Assembly (NCBI RefSeq): GCF_003347595.2
Contig: NZ_QCZK02000010.1
Span: 94,477 to 158,476, forward strand
Direction: 5' to 3'
Length of the DNA: 64,000 bases
Origin: Botryobacter ruber
GTDB taxonomy: Bacteria; Bacteroidota; Bacteroidia; Cytophagales; Hymenobacteraceae
In this document: positions 34,643-44,006 of the stretch, one piece after another
Position numbering within the stretch: the stretch's first letter is position 1
How the letters are laid out: the number at the start of each line of letters is the position of its first letter
The notes under the pieces: model-generated
Databases searched by the model: none
Told to the model about the DNA's origin: nothing
Seen by the model: only the letters and a program-made list of their open reading frames with translations
Program-made: the position numbers and the translations under genes

Positions 34643-37633
34643 ATGAAATTGCGAGTACTATTTTCGTTTTTCCTGCTGTTGGTGTTACTGGATGCAGCAG
34701 CACAACGGGCAACCTACAACTTCAACAGCGGCTGGCAGGTGCATGTCGGCGACACAAAAGGGGCCGAAGCGCCTGGCTTCAACGATGCCTCCTGGAAAAA
34801 AGTTACGCTGCCCTGGGCCTGGAACGAAGACGATGCTTTCAGGGAAGATATTGTCGACCACAGCACCGGCATTGCCTGGTACCGCAAACGCTTTAAACTG
34901 CCCGCTGCTGCCCGTGGCCAGAAGGTATTTCTGGAGTTTGAAGGCATCCGCCAGGCAGGCGACTTTTACCTGAACGGCAAGCACATCGGCCTGCACGAAA
35001 ACGGCATCACCGCCTTCGGCTTCGATGTAACGGACCTGGTGAATTTTAACGGGGAAAACGTGCTGGCCGCCCGCATCGACAACGACTGGGACTACAAAGA
35101 GAAAGCCACCGGCACCAAGTACCAGTGGGAAGACCGCAACTTCAACGCCAACTACGGCGGCATCCAGAAAAACGTGTACCTGCACCTCACCGACAAACTT
35201 TACCAGACCCTGCCCCTCTACTCCAACTTGGGCACCACCGGCGTGTACGTGTACGCCAGCGACTTCGACATTCCCGGCAAAGCAGCCACCATAACGGCAG
35301 CCTCAGAAGTAAAGAACGAGCACAACAGGGCCCGGAAAGTGCAGTACGAAGTAGTGGTGGAAGATATGCAGGGCAAGAAAGTGAAGTCTTTTGCAGGAGC
35401 CACTACAACCCTTGCCCCCGGCGAAACAAAAACGATAACAGCCAGCGCCAGGGTAAACAACCTGAACTTCTGGAGCTGGGGCTACGGCTACCTCTACAAC
35501 GTCTACACCACGCTCAAAGTAAACGGCAAGCCCGTAGACCAGGTAAAAACCCGTACCGGCTTCCGTAAAACCGAGTTTAAAAACGGCATGATTTACCTCA
35601 ACGACCGCGTACTCATGGTGCATGGCTACGCCCAGCGTACGAGCAACGAGTGGCCTGCCGTAGGAATGTCGGTGCCGGCCTGGCTCAGCGACTACAGCAA
35701 TGGACTGATGGTGAAAAGCAACGGCAACCTGGTGCGCTGGATGCACATCACCCCCTGGAAGCAGGATGTGGAAAGCTGCGACCGCGTGGGCCTGTTGCAG
35801 GCCATGCCCGCCGGTGATGCCGAAAAAGATGTGGAAGGCGTACGCTGGGACCAGCGCACGGCCGTGATGCGCGATGCCATCATATACAACCGCAACAACC
35901 CCAGCATCATCTTTTACGAGTCAGGCAATGAGTCCATCAGCGAGGCGCACATGGCCGAGATGAAAACCATCCGCGACAAGTACGACCCGCATGGTGGCCG
36001 CGCCGCCGGCTCCCGCGAAATGCTCGACAGCAAAATAGCCGAATACGGTGGCGAAATGCTCTACATCAACAAAAGCGCCGACATCCCGATGTGGGCCATG
36101 GAATACTCCCGCGACGAGGGCCTGCGCAAGTACTGGGACGAGTTCTCGCCTCCTTACCACAAAGACGGCGACGGGCCACAGGAATACTGGTCAGCCAGTG
36201 CCAATGCCATGGTAAAGCGGTCTGATTATGGCGTCTACAACCGTAACCAGGATTCGCATGCCAAAGAGAATGTTATCCGTTGGTTCGACTACTGGAAAGA
36301 ACGCCCGGGAACAGGCAAGCGTGTCAGTTCCGGGGGCGTGAACATCGTCTTCTCCGACACCAACACCCACTACCGCGGCGCCGAGAACTACCGCCGTAGC
36401 GGCGAAGTGGACCCGATGCGCATCCCCAAGGACGGCTTCTTTGCCCACCAGGTGATGTGGGATGGCTGGGTGGATGTGGAAAATCCGCGCACGCACATCA
36501 TGGGGCACTGGAACTACGAGCCTGGTGTAAAAAAACCAATTTACGTCGTATCGTCTGCCGATAAAGTGGAGCTGAAAGTAAATAGCAAGTCCCTGGGCTA
36601 CGGCACCCAAAGCCACCGCTTCCTCTTCACCTTCGATAACGTGGCGTTTCAGCCAGGCACCCTCAGCGCCATCGGCTACGACACGGCGGGTAAAGAAATC
36701 AGTGCTGCTCAAAAAACTACGGCTGGCAAACCGGCTGCCCTGCGCCTGACCGTGATGCAGCATCCGGAAGGCCTGAAAGCCGACGGCCACGACCTGGCAC
36801 TGGTAGAAGTGGAAGTAGTAGATGCCAAAGGCAACCGCTGCCCCACCGCTCTGAACATGGTGAACTTCACACTCGAAGGACCGGCTGAATGGCGTGGCGG
36901 CATTGCCCAGGGACCGGACAACTACATCCTCGCCAAAAGCCTGCCGGTAGAAGGCGGTGTGAACCGGGTGCTGGTGCGGTCAACGACCAAAGCCGGGAAA
37001 ATCAGCATCAAAGCAGCAGCAGCGGGTTTGGAGGCAGCTGCAGTAGAACTTTCCTCCAGTCCGGTAAAGGTTACCGATGGCCTGGCGACGGTGCTGCCGG
37101 GCGAGAACCTGCCTTCGTACCTGGAGCGCGGTCCTACCCCGCTGACGCCTTCGTACAAGCTGACACGCACACCGGTAGCCATTGTAAAAGCAAGAGCAGG
37201 AGCTAACCAGGAGAAAGCAGTGCATTCCTTCGACGACAACGAGCTCACCGACTGGTACAACGACGGCAAGTTATCTACCGCCTGGATAGAGTACGAGCTG
37301 GAGCGGGAGGCAATGGTAAGCGAGGTAACGTTAAAGCTCAACAACTTCCGCACCCGTATTTACCCGCTTGTAATTACCGTGGACGGCAAGGAAGTCTTTA
37401 ACGGCACCACCGACAGAAGCCTGGGCTACTGGACGGCCACCTTTACACCACAGCAGGGCAGAAAAGTACGCATCCGGCTGGCCGGCTCCGCAACCGCTGA
37501 AGAGAACCTGCAGGTAGAGGTGTCGGGCAAAAAACTCGACGACGGCGTAGCCCGCGACGACAGCAAGGCAAAAGGGACATTAAGCATTATTGAGGCGGAG
37601 GTGTATGAGCCGGTAACTGAACGGAAGCAGTAA
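34643..37633 (+). CDS. GH2 family glycoside hydrolase, tandem paralog 2
   Basis: 996-aa paralog of the preceding gene with the same domain order: signal peptide, jelly roll, Ig-like, TIM barrel, DUF4982-like, Ig-like and a discoidin-like end (DDNELTDWYNDGKLSTAW). Acid/base E430 (YESGNES) and nucleophile E487 (AMEYSRD) are conserved. It differs by a short insertion after DGDGP (QEYWSASANAMVKRSDYG replaces LYRNAPAREY) beside the active site, and the residue before the nucleophile is Met instead of Thr. This suggests altered specificity after duplication (inference). Confidence 0.85.
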   Translation: MKLRVLFSFFLLLVLLDAAAQRATYNFNSGWQVHVGDTKGAEAPGFNDASWKKVTLPWAWNEDDAFREDIVDHSTGIAWYRKRFKLPAAARGQKVFLEFEGIRQAGDFYLNGKHIGLHENGITAFGFDVTDLVNFNGENVLAARIDNDWDYKEKATGTKYQWEDRNFNANYGGIQKNVYLHLTDKLYQTLPLYSNLGTTGVYVYASDFDIPGKAATITAASEVKNEHNRARKVQYEVVVEDMQGKKVKSFAGATTTLAPGETKTITASARVNNLNFWSWGYGYLYNVYTTLKVNGKPVDQVKTRTGFRKTEFKNGMIYLNDRVLMVHGYAQRTSNEWPAVGMSVPAWLSDYSNGLMVKSNGNLVRWMHITPWKQDVESCDRVGLLQAMPAGDAEKDVEGVRWDQRTAVMRDAIIYNRNNPSIIFYESGNESISEAHMAEMKTIRDKYDPHGGRAAGSREMLDSKIAEYGGEMLYINKSADIPMWAMEYSRDEGLRKYWDEFSPPYHKDGDGPQEYWSASANAMVKRSDYGVYNRNQDSHAKENVIRWFDYWKERPGTGKRVSSGGVNIVFSDTNTHYRGAENYRRSGEVDPMRIPKDGFFAHQVMWDGWVDVENPRTHIMGHWNYEPGVKKPIYVVSSADKVELKVNSKSLGYGTQSHRFLFTFDNVAFQPGTLSAIGYDTAGKEISAAQKTTAGKPAALRLTVMQHPEGLKADGHDLALVEVEVVDAKGNRCPTALNMVNFTLEGPAEWRGGIAQGPDNYILAKSLPVEGGVNRVLVRSTTKAGKISIKAAAAGLEAAAVELSSSPVKVTDGLATVLPGENLPSYLERGPTPLTPSYKLTRTPVAIVKARAGANQEKAVHSFDDNELTDWYNDGKLSTAWIEYELEREAMVSEVTLKLNNFRTRIYPLVITVDGKEVFNGTTDRSLGYWTATFTPQQGRKVRIRLAGSATAEENLQVEVSGKKLDDGVARDDSKAKGTLSIIEAEVYEPVTERKQ

Positions 37634-37678
37634 GCAGGTGCGCAGGCGTAAGGGACTACGGTAAAAAATGACTACTTT

Positions 37679-37706
37679 GCAGCTGTCACCATACCCACTG
37701 CTCCTA
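37679..37706 (-). repeat. Dispersed repeat, copy 12
   Basis: TGCAGCTGTCACCATACCC then ACTGCTCCT on the plus strand, between GH2 paralog 2 and the VOC gene. It would lie inside any upstream start of the VOC gene. Confidence 0.55.
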
Positions 37707-37724
37707 AAAAACAATAAAACACCT

Positions 37725-38108
37725 ATGCTTACATTCAACCACATCGCCTTACACGTGCATGACCTGCAGCAAAGCACAGCTTTTTACGAGCAGGTGATGC
37801 AGCTACAAAAAATCCCGGACCCGTTTAACGACGACCGGCATGCCTGGTACAGCTTAGGCGCTCCGTTGCAGCTGCACCTGATTCAGGGCGCTCCGAAAGA
37901 AATCCGGCAGGATATTAAAAGGCATCTTTGCTTCAGCGCAGACTCCCTCGATGAGTTTATGAAAAGCTTAAGCCGCCACAACATCCGGTACTACAACAAG
38001 GTTGGCGTGCCTGACATAGAAACCATACGGCCCGATGGCATCCGGCAGCTGTACATCCAGGACCCGGATGGCTACTGGCTCGAAATTAACGACGAAATCC
38101 CGGGGTAA
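37725..38108 (+). CDS. VOC superfamily protein (glyoxalase-like)
   Basis: 127-aa cytoplasmic protein with the paired beta-alpha-beta-beta-beta fold of the VOC superfamily: FNHIALHVHDLQQSTAFYEQV at the start and IRQLYIQDPDGYWLEINDE at the end, which carry the His and Glu metal ligands. Start chosen at ATG 37725 because the earlier in-frame ATG at 37668 adds 19 residues translated from the dispersed repeat. Function could be a lyase or dioxygenase-like enzyme. It converges on the next gene with only 6 nt between stop codons. Confidence 0.8.
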   Translation: MLTFNHIALHVHDLQQSTAFYEQVMQLQKIPDPFNDDRHAWYSLGAPLQLHLIQGAPKEIRQDIKRHLCFSADSLDEFMKSLSRHNIRYYNKVGVPDIETIRPDGIRQLYIQDPDGYWLEINDEIPG

Positions 38109-38114
38109 CGAGGG

Positions 38115-38525
38115 CTAGGCTTTCTGAGGAGCTGCAGGTAAAGCCAGCCGGAAACAGAAAACCGACAGCAGCAGCGTGAGGGGCGTAAACAGCAGCTTCT
38201 CCAGCTCGTTGTTCGAAAGAAGGTTGCCAACGGTATTCAGCAGGAACAGTACAGCCATTGTCCATAAAGCAACTTTCACCACCGTTGGGTGTACCTTTAC
38301 ACGAATAACGCCGGCTTTAACCGCGACAACTGCAAACATGACTAGGTTTAATGCGATTGAAAATACTTCTAATGTCATCATTTCTGTAGCGCTTCCAATT
38401 CGTCCGCCCCACACCATGTCGGGTGGAATGATGCTGAAAATAACCAATAGATGAAACAGCACCACCAATGCTGTAATACCCAGAAAGCCGTTTGCTGCTA
38501 CTCGCTCTGTTAAGATGTTTCTCAT
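38115..38525 (-). CDS. Four-helix membrane protein, unknown function
   Basis: 136-aa protein with four hydrophobic segments (about 12-33, 48-70, 86-104, 110-130) and almost no soluble part. The second loop carries PPDMVWGGRIGS. The pattern is that of small integral membrane proteins of unknown function common in Bacteroidota. No obvious link to the sugar genes. Confidence 0.7.
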   Translation of the reverse strand: MRNILTERVAANGFLGITALVVLFHLLVIFSIIPPDMVWGGRIGSATEMMTLEVFSIALNLVMFAVVAVKAGVIRVKVHPTVVKVALWTMAVLFLLNTVGNLLSNNELEKLLFTPLTLLLSVFCFRLALPAAPQKA

Positions 38526-38645
38526 TGTTTTTATGCTGTAAAGTTAATTTTGGAAGGTGCTCGTACCTAAGAACTGGCCTTTTCTGCGTTCCACAAACAA
38601 AATGTAAATATACTCCTATTACGGCATCCTGAACCTGATTTTACT

Positions 38646-39863
38646 CTAAAATTCAACTTCCAATGGCGATGCTATCCGTGCTGCAAAGTCAGCCAGGTAA
38701 GCATCCCATTCTTCCGGTGATGTGAACTGCCCGCTCCGCTTCCACCCGAAGCCGGTATAGTAAATCACTTTGTTGTTGGTGGGATTTACATGCACAAACA
38801 AGTGGCTCCGGTCCGGGGCATTTACCCGGTAATCTGTGTAGCCCTTCACTACTGCCGGGTCTGCTACAATGCCAGTACCCAGTTCTGAATTGTCCATGGG
38901 CTCCCAATACCGGAACCAACCCTGCTCCTGGTTCGCCTTTACGGTTCCTTTTTTATCGTGCAGGGTGATGCCGATGGTCAGATCAGGCAACGGTTCAGCG
39001 CTTTGCAGGCGAACCTCATGCCGGCTCAGGTTACTGCCCAGGTCCAGGCTGATGCGCTTGGTTTCGGTAACGGTAACACCATCGGCCTGCCAGGGGGCAT
39101 ACGTTAGCTCAAAGACGGTGCGGATGGGACCTGTTGCAATTGTTTTGTAGCCTGTAAAGTTTTTAGACACATACAGCTTATCATGCTTCCAGATGCCAAT
39201 GCCGCCCAGGCCGCGGCTCGGGCCAACGTGGTAGGGGTCGTAGCCTTCGCCTGTATCGTTGTGGTAAGAGCCTGTTTTATCTGTATACTTTTTGTACCAC
39301 TTGTCTATAACAGGATATTCTACCCGCTTGAGCCAGGCATCCATGCCACTGGTGAGGGTACCGTCCGGCTTACCGGCTTCGGCCAGCTGCTGCGCTACCG
39401 GCCCATAGGTGCGAAAGGCGACCCGGTCGTTTTCCCAGGTGTAATCGTCGGTGCGTTCGGGTACGAAGCGCGAATAGGTAGTCAGCTTGGGTTTGGGTTG
39501 CAGTGCCGCGCCATTTTCCAGGCCCTCAATGGTAAACTTCTTTTTTTCGTTTGGGTTGATGTCGGTCTGGAACAGGATTTCGTCTGCCTTCCCGTCCATA
39601 TCCACATCCAGCGGCTGCGTTACCAGCGCCTGTTTTGAAGCAGCCTCCCGGATGACCACGTTCCCGGCTCCGAATTTTTCTACCATTTTGCTTACCTGGC
39701 TCACCGGCACGCTCACGGTCTCGGCCTTCCGGGCCATGGCCAGTTTGTTTTCTACGGTAAAGGTTTTGGTGTAGAGCTGCTGCTGGCACGAGCTGCCCGC
39801 CACGGAGAAGAGGAGCAGCAGGCTTTTCAGGATGAATTTACTTTTGAAATTTTTAGCTGGCAT
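38646..39863 (-). CDS. DUF4861 family exported protein
   Basis: 405-aa protein with an N-terminal lipoprotein-type signal (KSLLLLFSVAGSSCQQ). I match the body to DUF4861 from the segments DVDMDGKADEILFQTD, a YTWENDRVAFRTYGP region, GEGYDPYHVGPSRGLGGIGIW and YTGFGWKRSGQF. DUF4861 proteins are often found in gene sets for rhamnose- or uronic-acid-rich glycans, but I know no firmly established activity. The start is placed at MPAKNFKSKF because the longer frame adds residues before the signal peptide. A hairpin array lies just upstream. Confidence 0.75.
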   Translation of the reverse strand: MPAKNFKSKFILKSLLLLFSVAGSSCQQQLYTKTFTVENKLAMARKAETVSVPVSQVSKMVEKFGAGNVVIREAASKQALVTQPLDVDMDGKADEILFQTDINPNEKKKFTIEGLENGAALQPKPKLTTYSRFVPERTDDYTWENDRVAFRTYGPVAQQLAEAGKPDGTLTSGMDAWLKRVEYPVIDKWYKKYTDKTGSYHNDTGEGYDPYHVGPSRGLGGIGIWKHDKLYVSKNFTGYKTIATGPIRTVFELTYAPWQADGVTVTETKRISLDLGSNLSRHEVRLQSAEPLPDLTIGITLHDKKGTVKANQEQGWFRYWEPMDNSELGTGIVADPAVVKGYTDYRVNAPDRSHLFVHVNPTNNKVIYYTGFGWKRSGQFTSPEEWDAYLADFAARIASPLEVEF

Positions 39864-39980
39864 GTTGATTTCTGCTGTAACGCACATAGAAAAGAAAAAC
39901 TCTGTTAAACGAAATTAGTGAATTTACCAGGACACTCTATTAAAAGGTTTATGACAAAGTGTACAATTTTTATAGCTATC

Positions 39981-40103
39981 CAGGACATTTGTGTCCTGAA
40001 CTTTAAGCTGGTGCGGACATGAATGTCCGCGTTCCAAATCAGAAGTAGGTACGGGGACAAGGATGTCCCCGACAGAAGGCTTCTGGACATAGATGTCCAG
40101 AAG
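39981..40103. repeat. Array of four GGACAT/ATGTCC hairpins (element E)
   Basis: Four consecutive palindromes with a common core: CAGGACAT-tt-GTGTCCTG (39981-39998), GCGGACAT-ga-ATGTCCGC (40013-40030), CGGGGACA-agga-TGTCCCCG (40052-40071) and CTTCTGGACAT-ag-ATGTCCAGAAG (40080-40103). Centres are about 32, 40 and 30 bp apart. They sit between the GH105 stop and the DUF4861 start; the outer stem bases change in pairs while pairing is kept. Confidence 0.85.
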
Positions 40104-40153
40104 AGCAAAAAATATTTCTATCTTCAGCTAGCAAACTGAACAGGATGTGCCTC

Positions 40154-41596
40154 TCAATTCAGCACGAGCTTTTTGGTATAGATGCCTTTGCCGGTGTGTA
40201 ACTGAATAAGGTACAGCCCCTTCGGAAGATGCTCTAACGCCAGCGTTACCTCCCCCGCCAGTTCGCCTCTGCGATTTGCTACTGTCTTTCCCTGGGCGTC
40301 TTTCACTTCAATACATTGGCATCGCACACCTGACGGCACCAGCACGTTGGCTGTTGCAGTAGCAGGATTTGGATATATGGAAAACTGTTCTGCTACTGTA
40401 TCAGGTTTGGTACCGGTTATATTTTCGGTGCTCTCCACATAGCGGTACATTTCGGAGGCAGCCAACAGAAAAGCCCCCACCCCGAAACGCTCCGTACTTT
40501 GGTAGCCAACTTCCATACCGGGAACTGCCTGCTCGCCTATGGGTTGCACGTATCCTATTTTTCCGTTTTCATGCAGCGCAATGGTAGTTAAATAATTCCA
40601 GGCTTTGGCTGCGACAGGAAGGTAAGTTTCTTTGTCCAGAATCCCGTTATTTATCCCCCACAGCAGGCCAAAGGTAAAAAAAGCCGTACCACTTGTTTCG
40701 TAGCCGGGTGCGTGTGCCGTATCGAGCATGCTTCTCGACCAGTATCCCTCCGACTGCTGTGAAGCAGCAATCGCCTGCGCCATCCCTTTAAACGATTGGA
40801 CATACTCGCTCCGGTGCACATCGGTCCCAGGCAAATCCTGTAGCACCCTGGCAAAACCGGCGAATACCCAGCCATCGCCACGTGCCCAGAAATCTTTTTT
40901 CCCGTTGGAGGTCTTCCAGTTCGGAAATACATATTTGGCATCGCGGTAGTAGAGCTTCGCCTCCGCATCATACATAATCGAATTGGAATAGCTTAAATAC
41001 TGATGCAGTTTGTCCAGGTAAAGCTGGTTTCCTGTTACCTTGTACAGCTTTGTCATCACGGGCATCACCATGTAAAGTCCGTCGGCCCACCACCAGTAAT
41101 CCACGTGCGGCAGGCTCATCTGGTATTCCATCACCTCTCTGGCACGGGCTATCTTTTGAGGGTCCTTTACCGCATCCAGGTTATATAAATCAATGTACAC
41201 CTGAAAGGCAATCTGCCAGTCACCAAACATCACCCAGTCGTTCGACTCGCTGTAGGAGGCATAGCGCCACCTGGTTTTGTCGGATTGGGTGGCGCCCATC
41301 CAGTTGTTCCGGTTTGCCCAGGCTTCAGAATAGTTTTTATACGCTTCAACACCCGTTATTTTGTAGGCTTCCAGGTTCCCTGTGTGGTAGGATGCATTGT
41401 GCCAGAAGGCATTTCCGTGGGTCGGGTTTGTGGACTGCCAGTAGTTGTTGACCTTTTTTATCAGGTCGCTCACCTCTGTTTTAGCGGCTGGAATGTACTG
41501 ATTCGCCGGCTGGGCAGCCAGCGGGCTTATACCGGAACTGAGCAGAAACAGCAGAAATAAAAGAAATAAAAGAAAGGCACTGGCACTCGTCTTCAT
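40154..41596 (-). CDS. GH105 unsaturated rhamnogalacturonyl hydrolase, T9SS-sorted
   Basis: 480-aa exported enzyme that removes the 4,5-unsaturated galacturonate left at chain ends by PL9/PL11. Signal peptide with a repetitive LLFLLFLLFLL core encoded by a short tandem repeat. The (alpha/alpha)6 barrel spans about 35-385, with WMGATQSDKTRWRY, WVMFGDWQIAFQVYIDLY and YWWWADGLYMVMPVM (the Asp-containing GH105 active-site segment). It ends in a T9SS sorting domain (FSIYPNPATATANVLVP). A second GH105 at 49970-51184 lacks this tail and is a lipoprotein, so the two probably act in different places. Confidence 0.9.
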   Translation of the reverse strand: MKTSASAFLLFLLFLLFLLSSGISPLAAQPANQYIPAAKTEVSDLIKKVNNYWQSTNPTHGNAFWHNASYHTGNLEAYKITGVEAYKNYSEAWANRNNWMGATQSDKTRWRYASYSESNDWVMFGDWQIAFQVYIDLYNLDAVKDPQKIARAREVMEYQMSLPHVDYWWWADGLYMVMPVMTKLYKVTGNQLYLDKLHQYLSYSNSIMYDAEAKLYYRDAKYVFPNWKTSNGKKDFWARGDGWVFAGFARVLQDLPGTDVHRSEYVQSFKGMAQAIAASQQSEGYWSRSMLDTAHAPGYETSGTAFFTFGLLWGINNGILDKETYLPVAAKAWNYLTTIALHENGKIGYVQPIGEQAVPGMEVGYQSTERFGVGAFLLAASEMYRYVESTENITGTKPDTVAEQFSIYPNPATATANVLVPSGVRCQCIEVKDAQGKTVANRRGELAGEVTLALEHLPKGLYLIQLHTGKGIYTKKLVLN

Positions 41597-41627
41597 GGTA
41601 TTTGTTTTAATCTGTTGTCGCTATCCC

Positions 41628-43973
41628 CTACTGCTGCTGTGTCGATACCTGCGGCTGGGTTTCCTTCTGTGGTATAATGGTCTGATGCCCCTCCCACTCC
41701 GGGGGCTCTACCCCCAACAGGTGCTTCACAAAGAAATCGCGGCGCTTGTGTTCGCCGTAGTCGCCGCCACCGGAGTGGCCCATGCCCGGCACCATCAGGA
41801 AGTCGAAGTTCTTGTTTGCTTTGATCAGGGCATTTACCAGTTGCAGCGTAGAGGCAGGATCCACGTTGTCGTCGAGTTCCCCGAGTATCAGCATCAGTTT
41901 TCCGGTGAGTTTATGGGCGTTGGTTACGTTGGACGATTCGGCATAATGCGGCCCCAGTTTTCCCATCCACTGCTCATTCCACCAGATTTTGTCCATGCGG
42001 TTGTCGTGGCAGCCTGCCGATGAAACCGCTACCTTGTAAAACTCCGGGTGAAACAACAGTGCCCCTGCTGCGCTCTGTCCGCCGGCGGAGGTACCGAAAA
42101 TGCCCACACGCTCCGTATCCAGGGAAGGGTACCTGGCAGCCGCTGCTTTTATCCAGGCCATACGGTCGGGGAAGCCGGCGTCTTTCAGGTTCTGCCAGCA
42201 CACATCATGGAAGGCTTTCGACCGGTTAGAAGTACCCATGCCATCCAGTTGCACCACCACAAAACCCAGCTCGGCCAGCTCATACATCCAGCGGAGCGTA
42301 CCGAACGATTTGGGCACAAAGGAGTCGTGCGGACCGGCGTAGATGTACTCGATAATGGGGTACTTTTTAGCGGCATCGAAATTGGAAGGCCGAATGATGA
42401 TGCCCCAAATGTCTGTTTTGTTATCACGGCCTTTTGCTGTAAATACTTCCGGTGCTTTCCAGCCGGTCTTCAGCAGTTCCGTTACATCGGCCTTTTCCAG
42501 TTCCAGCAGCACCTTGCCGTCGGCAGTGCTTCGGAGTACTATAATCTGCGGCGCATCCACACGGGAGTAGGAGTCTATAAAGTAAGTAAAGTCCGGAGAG
42601 AAAGAAGCTTTGTGGTTTCCATCTTCGGAAGTGAGGCGCGTTAAGCCTTTGCCATCGAAGTTGATGCGGTAGAGCTGCACCAGGTAGGGGTCCTGCCCTT
42701 TTTCGCGCCCGCTGGCTTCGAAGATGATGGTACGACTGGCTTCATCCACCTTTACCACGCTCCGTACCACCCACTCCCCTTTGGTTATCTGGTTTTTGAC
42801 TTTACCGGTTTTGCCGTCGTAGCGGTAGAGGTGGTTCCAGCCGTCGCGCTCCGAGGCCCAGATAATTTCCTTGCCATCTTCCACATCGTAGCGATATTTT
42901 TTGCCGCTGTAGCTGAAGAAGGTTTTGGCCTGCTCGTCAACCAATGCTCTTGCCTGTCCGGTTACGGCATCTACCTCTACCACTCTATAAATTTGGTGGC
43001 CCCGTCCGTTGTACTCCACGGTAAAAGCACGGCTGTCTTTGCGCCACGAGGGGTTGGTCAGATGGTACTGGTCCGGCACAAGCGAAGCATCTACCTCCAC
43101 CTGCTTTTTTGAGTCGATGAGAAAGAGCTGCGGCTTTTTCTGGGGCAGCGCGTCGCCTGGTTTCAGGTAAGGGCGCGAGTGCAGCTTGGGCTGCAGCTGG
43201 TCGACCGGCGAGGATTCTACAAAGTACATCAGGTGCTCCTTGTTGGCTCTTACCTTGTTAGTAGCCAGCTTCCTGGAATCGGGCGACCACTCCAGGTGCG
43301 AAGAATAAAACTCGCCTTCGGAACCATCGAAACTTAGCTGGTACTCCTCCTGTTTGTTGTTGGCTGCGTGGATGTACACGTTGAAGTTTTTGATGAAAGC
43401 CACCCACTGTCCGTCAGGCGAAGTGACCGGGCCATTGCTCAGTTCGTCGCGGTTGGCGCCCCAGTAACGGTTACCCCTGCCGTTGTCGCGGCTTTTTGGT
43501 TTTTCCTGGCAGTGGTAGGTGCCCAGGTCGCAGTGCCAGGTTTTCCCGTAGGCGTCGAACGCAATGGTTTTGCCGTCGTCTGCAAACGATAGGGTGTAAA
43601 AAGGCAGCTTGTAAGCCTCCACCTCTTTGCCCGCAGCCCGTGACAGACCTTGTGCAAGGGCTGCATGATCGAACGCAGGTGCTTTCTGCAGTTGCTGCGC
43701 GTCTACCAGCACAAATTCTTTTCCGCGGGGCGTGGTGTGGCTGTACCAGAACCTGGCTTCGTCTTTCAGCCAGTGGAAGGCAGCCGGTGCAAAATAAACC
43801 TTGTCGTTCAGACTGGCGCCGAAGGCCTGCGCACGGTCGTAATCTGCTTTAGTGCCCTGCGCCTGCAGGGTAGCAGCACCACAAAGGCACACCAGGAACA
43901 GGCACAGGCTTTTACAAAAGGCAACTGCACCTCCCTCCATGCTCTCTGCTGCTTTACGGGTGTTTGTAGTCAT
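41628..43973 (-). CDS. S9 family (DPP IV-like) peptidase
   Basis: 781-aa exported serine peptidase of the prolyl oligopeptidase clan. A signal peptide ending LQAQG precedes an N-terminal eight-bladed propeller (about 45-520, DPPIV_N type, with repeated [13 protein letters not shown] strands) and an alpha/beta hydrolase domain. The triad is visible: S629 in GTSAGGQS, D701 in GELDDN and H733 in PGMGHSGG, with spacing close to human DPP IV. Its place between GH105 and DUF2264 genes, with gaps of 31 and 33 nt, makes cotranscription likely. It may trim glycoproteins such as arabinogalactan proteins (inference). Confidence 0.88.
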   Translation of the reverse strand: MTTNTRKAAESMEGGAVAFCKSLCLFLVCLCGAATLQAQGTKADYDRAQAFGASLNDKVYFAPAAFHWLKDEARFWYSHTTPRGKEFVLVDAQQLQKAPAFDHAALAQGLSRAAGKEVEAYKLPFYTLSFADDGKTIAFDAYGKTWHCDLGTYHCQEKPKSRDNGRGNRYWGANRDELSNGPVTSPDGQWVAFIKNFNVYIHAANNKQEEYQLSFDGSEGEFYSSHLEWSPDSRKLATNKVRANKEHLMYFVESSPVDQLQPKLHSRPYLKPGDALPQKKPQLFLIDSKKQVEVDASLVPDQYHLTNPSWRKDSRAFTVEYNGRGHQIYRVVEVDAVTGQARALVDEQAKTFFSYSGKKYRYDVEDGKEIIWASERDGWNHLYRYDGKTGKVKNQITKGEWVVRSVVKVDEASRTIIFEASGREKGQDPYLVQLYRINFDGKGLTRLTSEDGNHKASFSPDFTYFIDSYSRVDAPQIIVLRSTADGKVLLELEKADVTELLKTGWKAPEVFTAKGRDNKTDIWGIIIRPSNFDAAKKYPIIEYIYAGPHDSFVPKSFGTLRWMYELAELGFVVVQLDGMGTSNRSKAFHDVCWQNLKDAGFPDRMAWIKAAAARYPSLDTERVGIFGTSAGGQSAAGALLFHPEFYKVAVSSAGCHDNRMDKIWWNEQWMGKLGPHYAESSNVTNAHKLTGKLMLILGELDDNVDPASTLQLVNALIKANKNFDFLMVPGMGHSGGGDYGEHKRRDFFVKHLLGVEPPEWEGHQTIIPQKETQPQVSTQQQ

Positions 43974-44006
43974 CTCCTCAAATTTGTTTGGTTGGCAGCA
44001 CTCGAT

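Noticed and set aside
39981..40103. Regularly spaced repeats suggesting a CRISPR array
   Set aside because: The units are short palindromes with changing outer bases and 12-22 nt between them, no constant repeat of about 28 bp, and no cas genes nearby.
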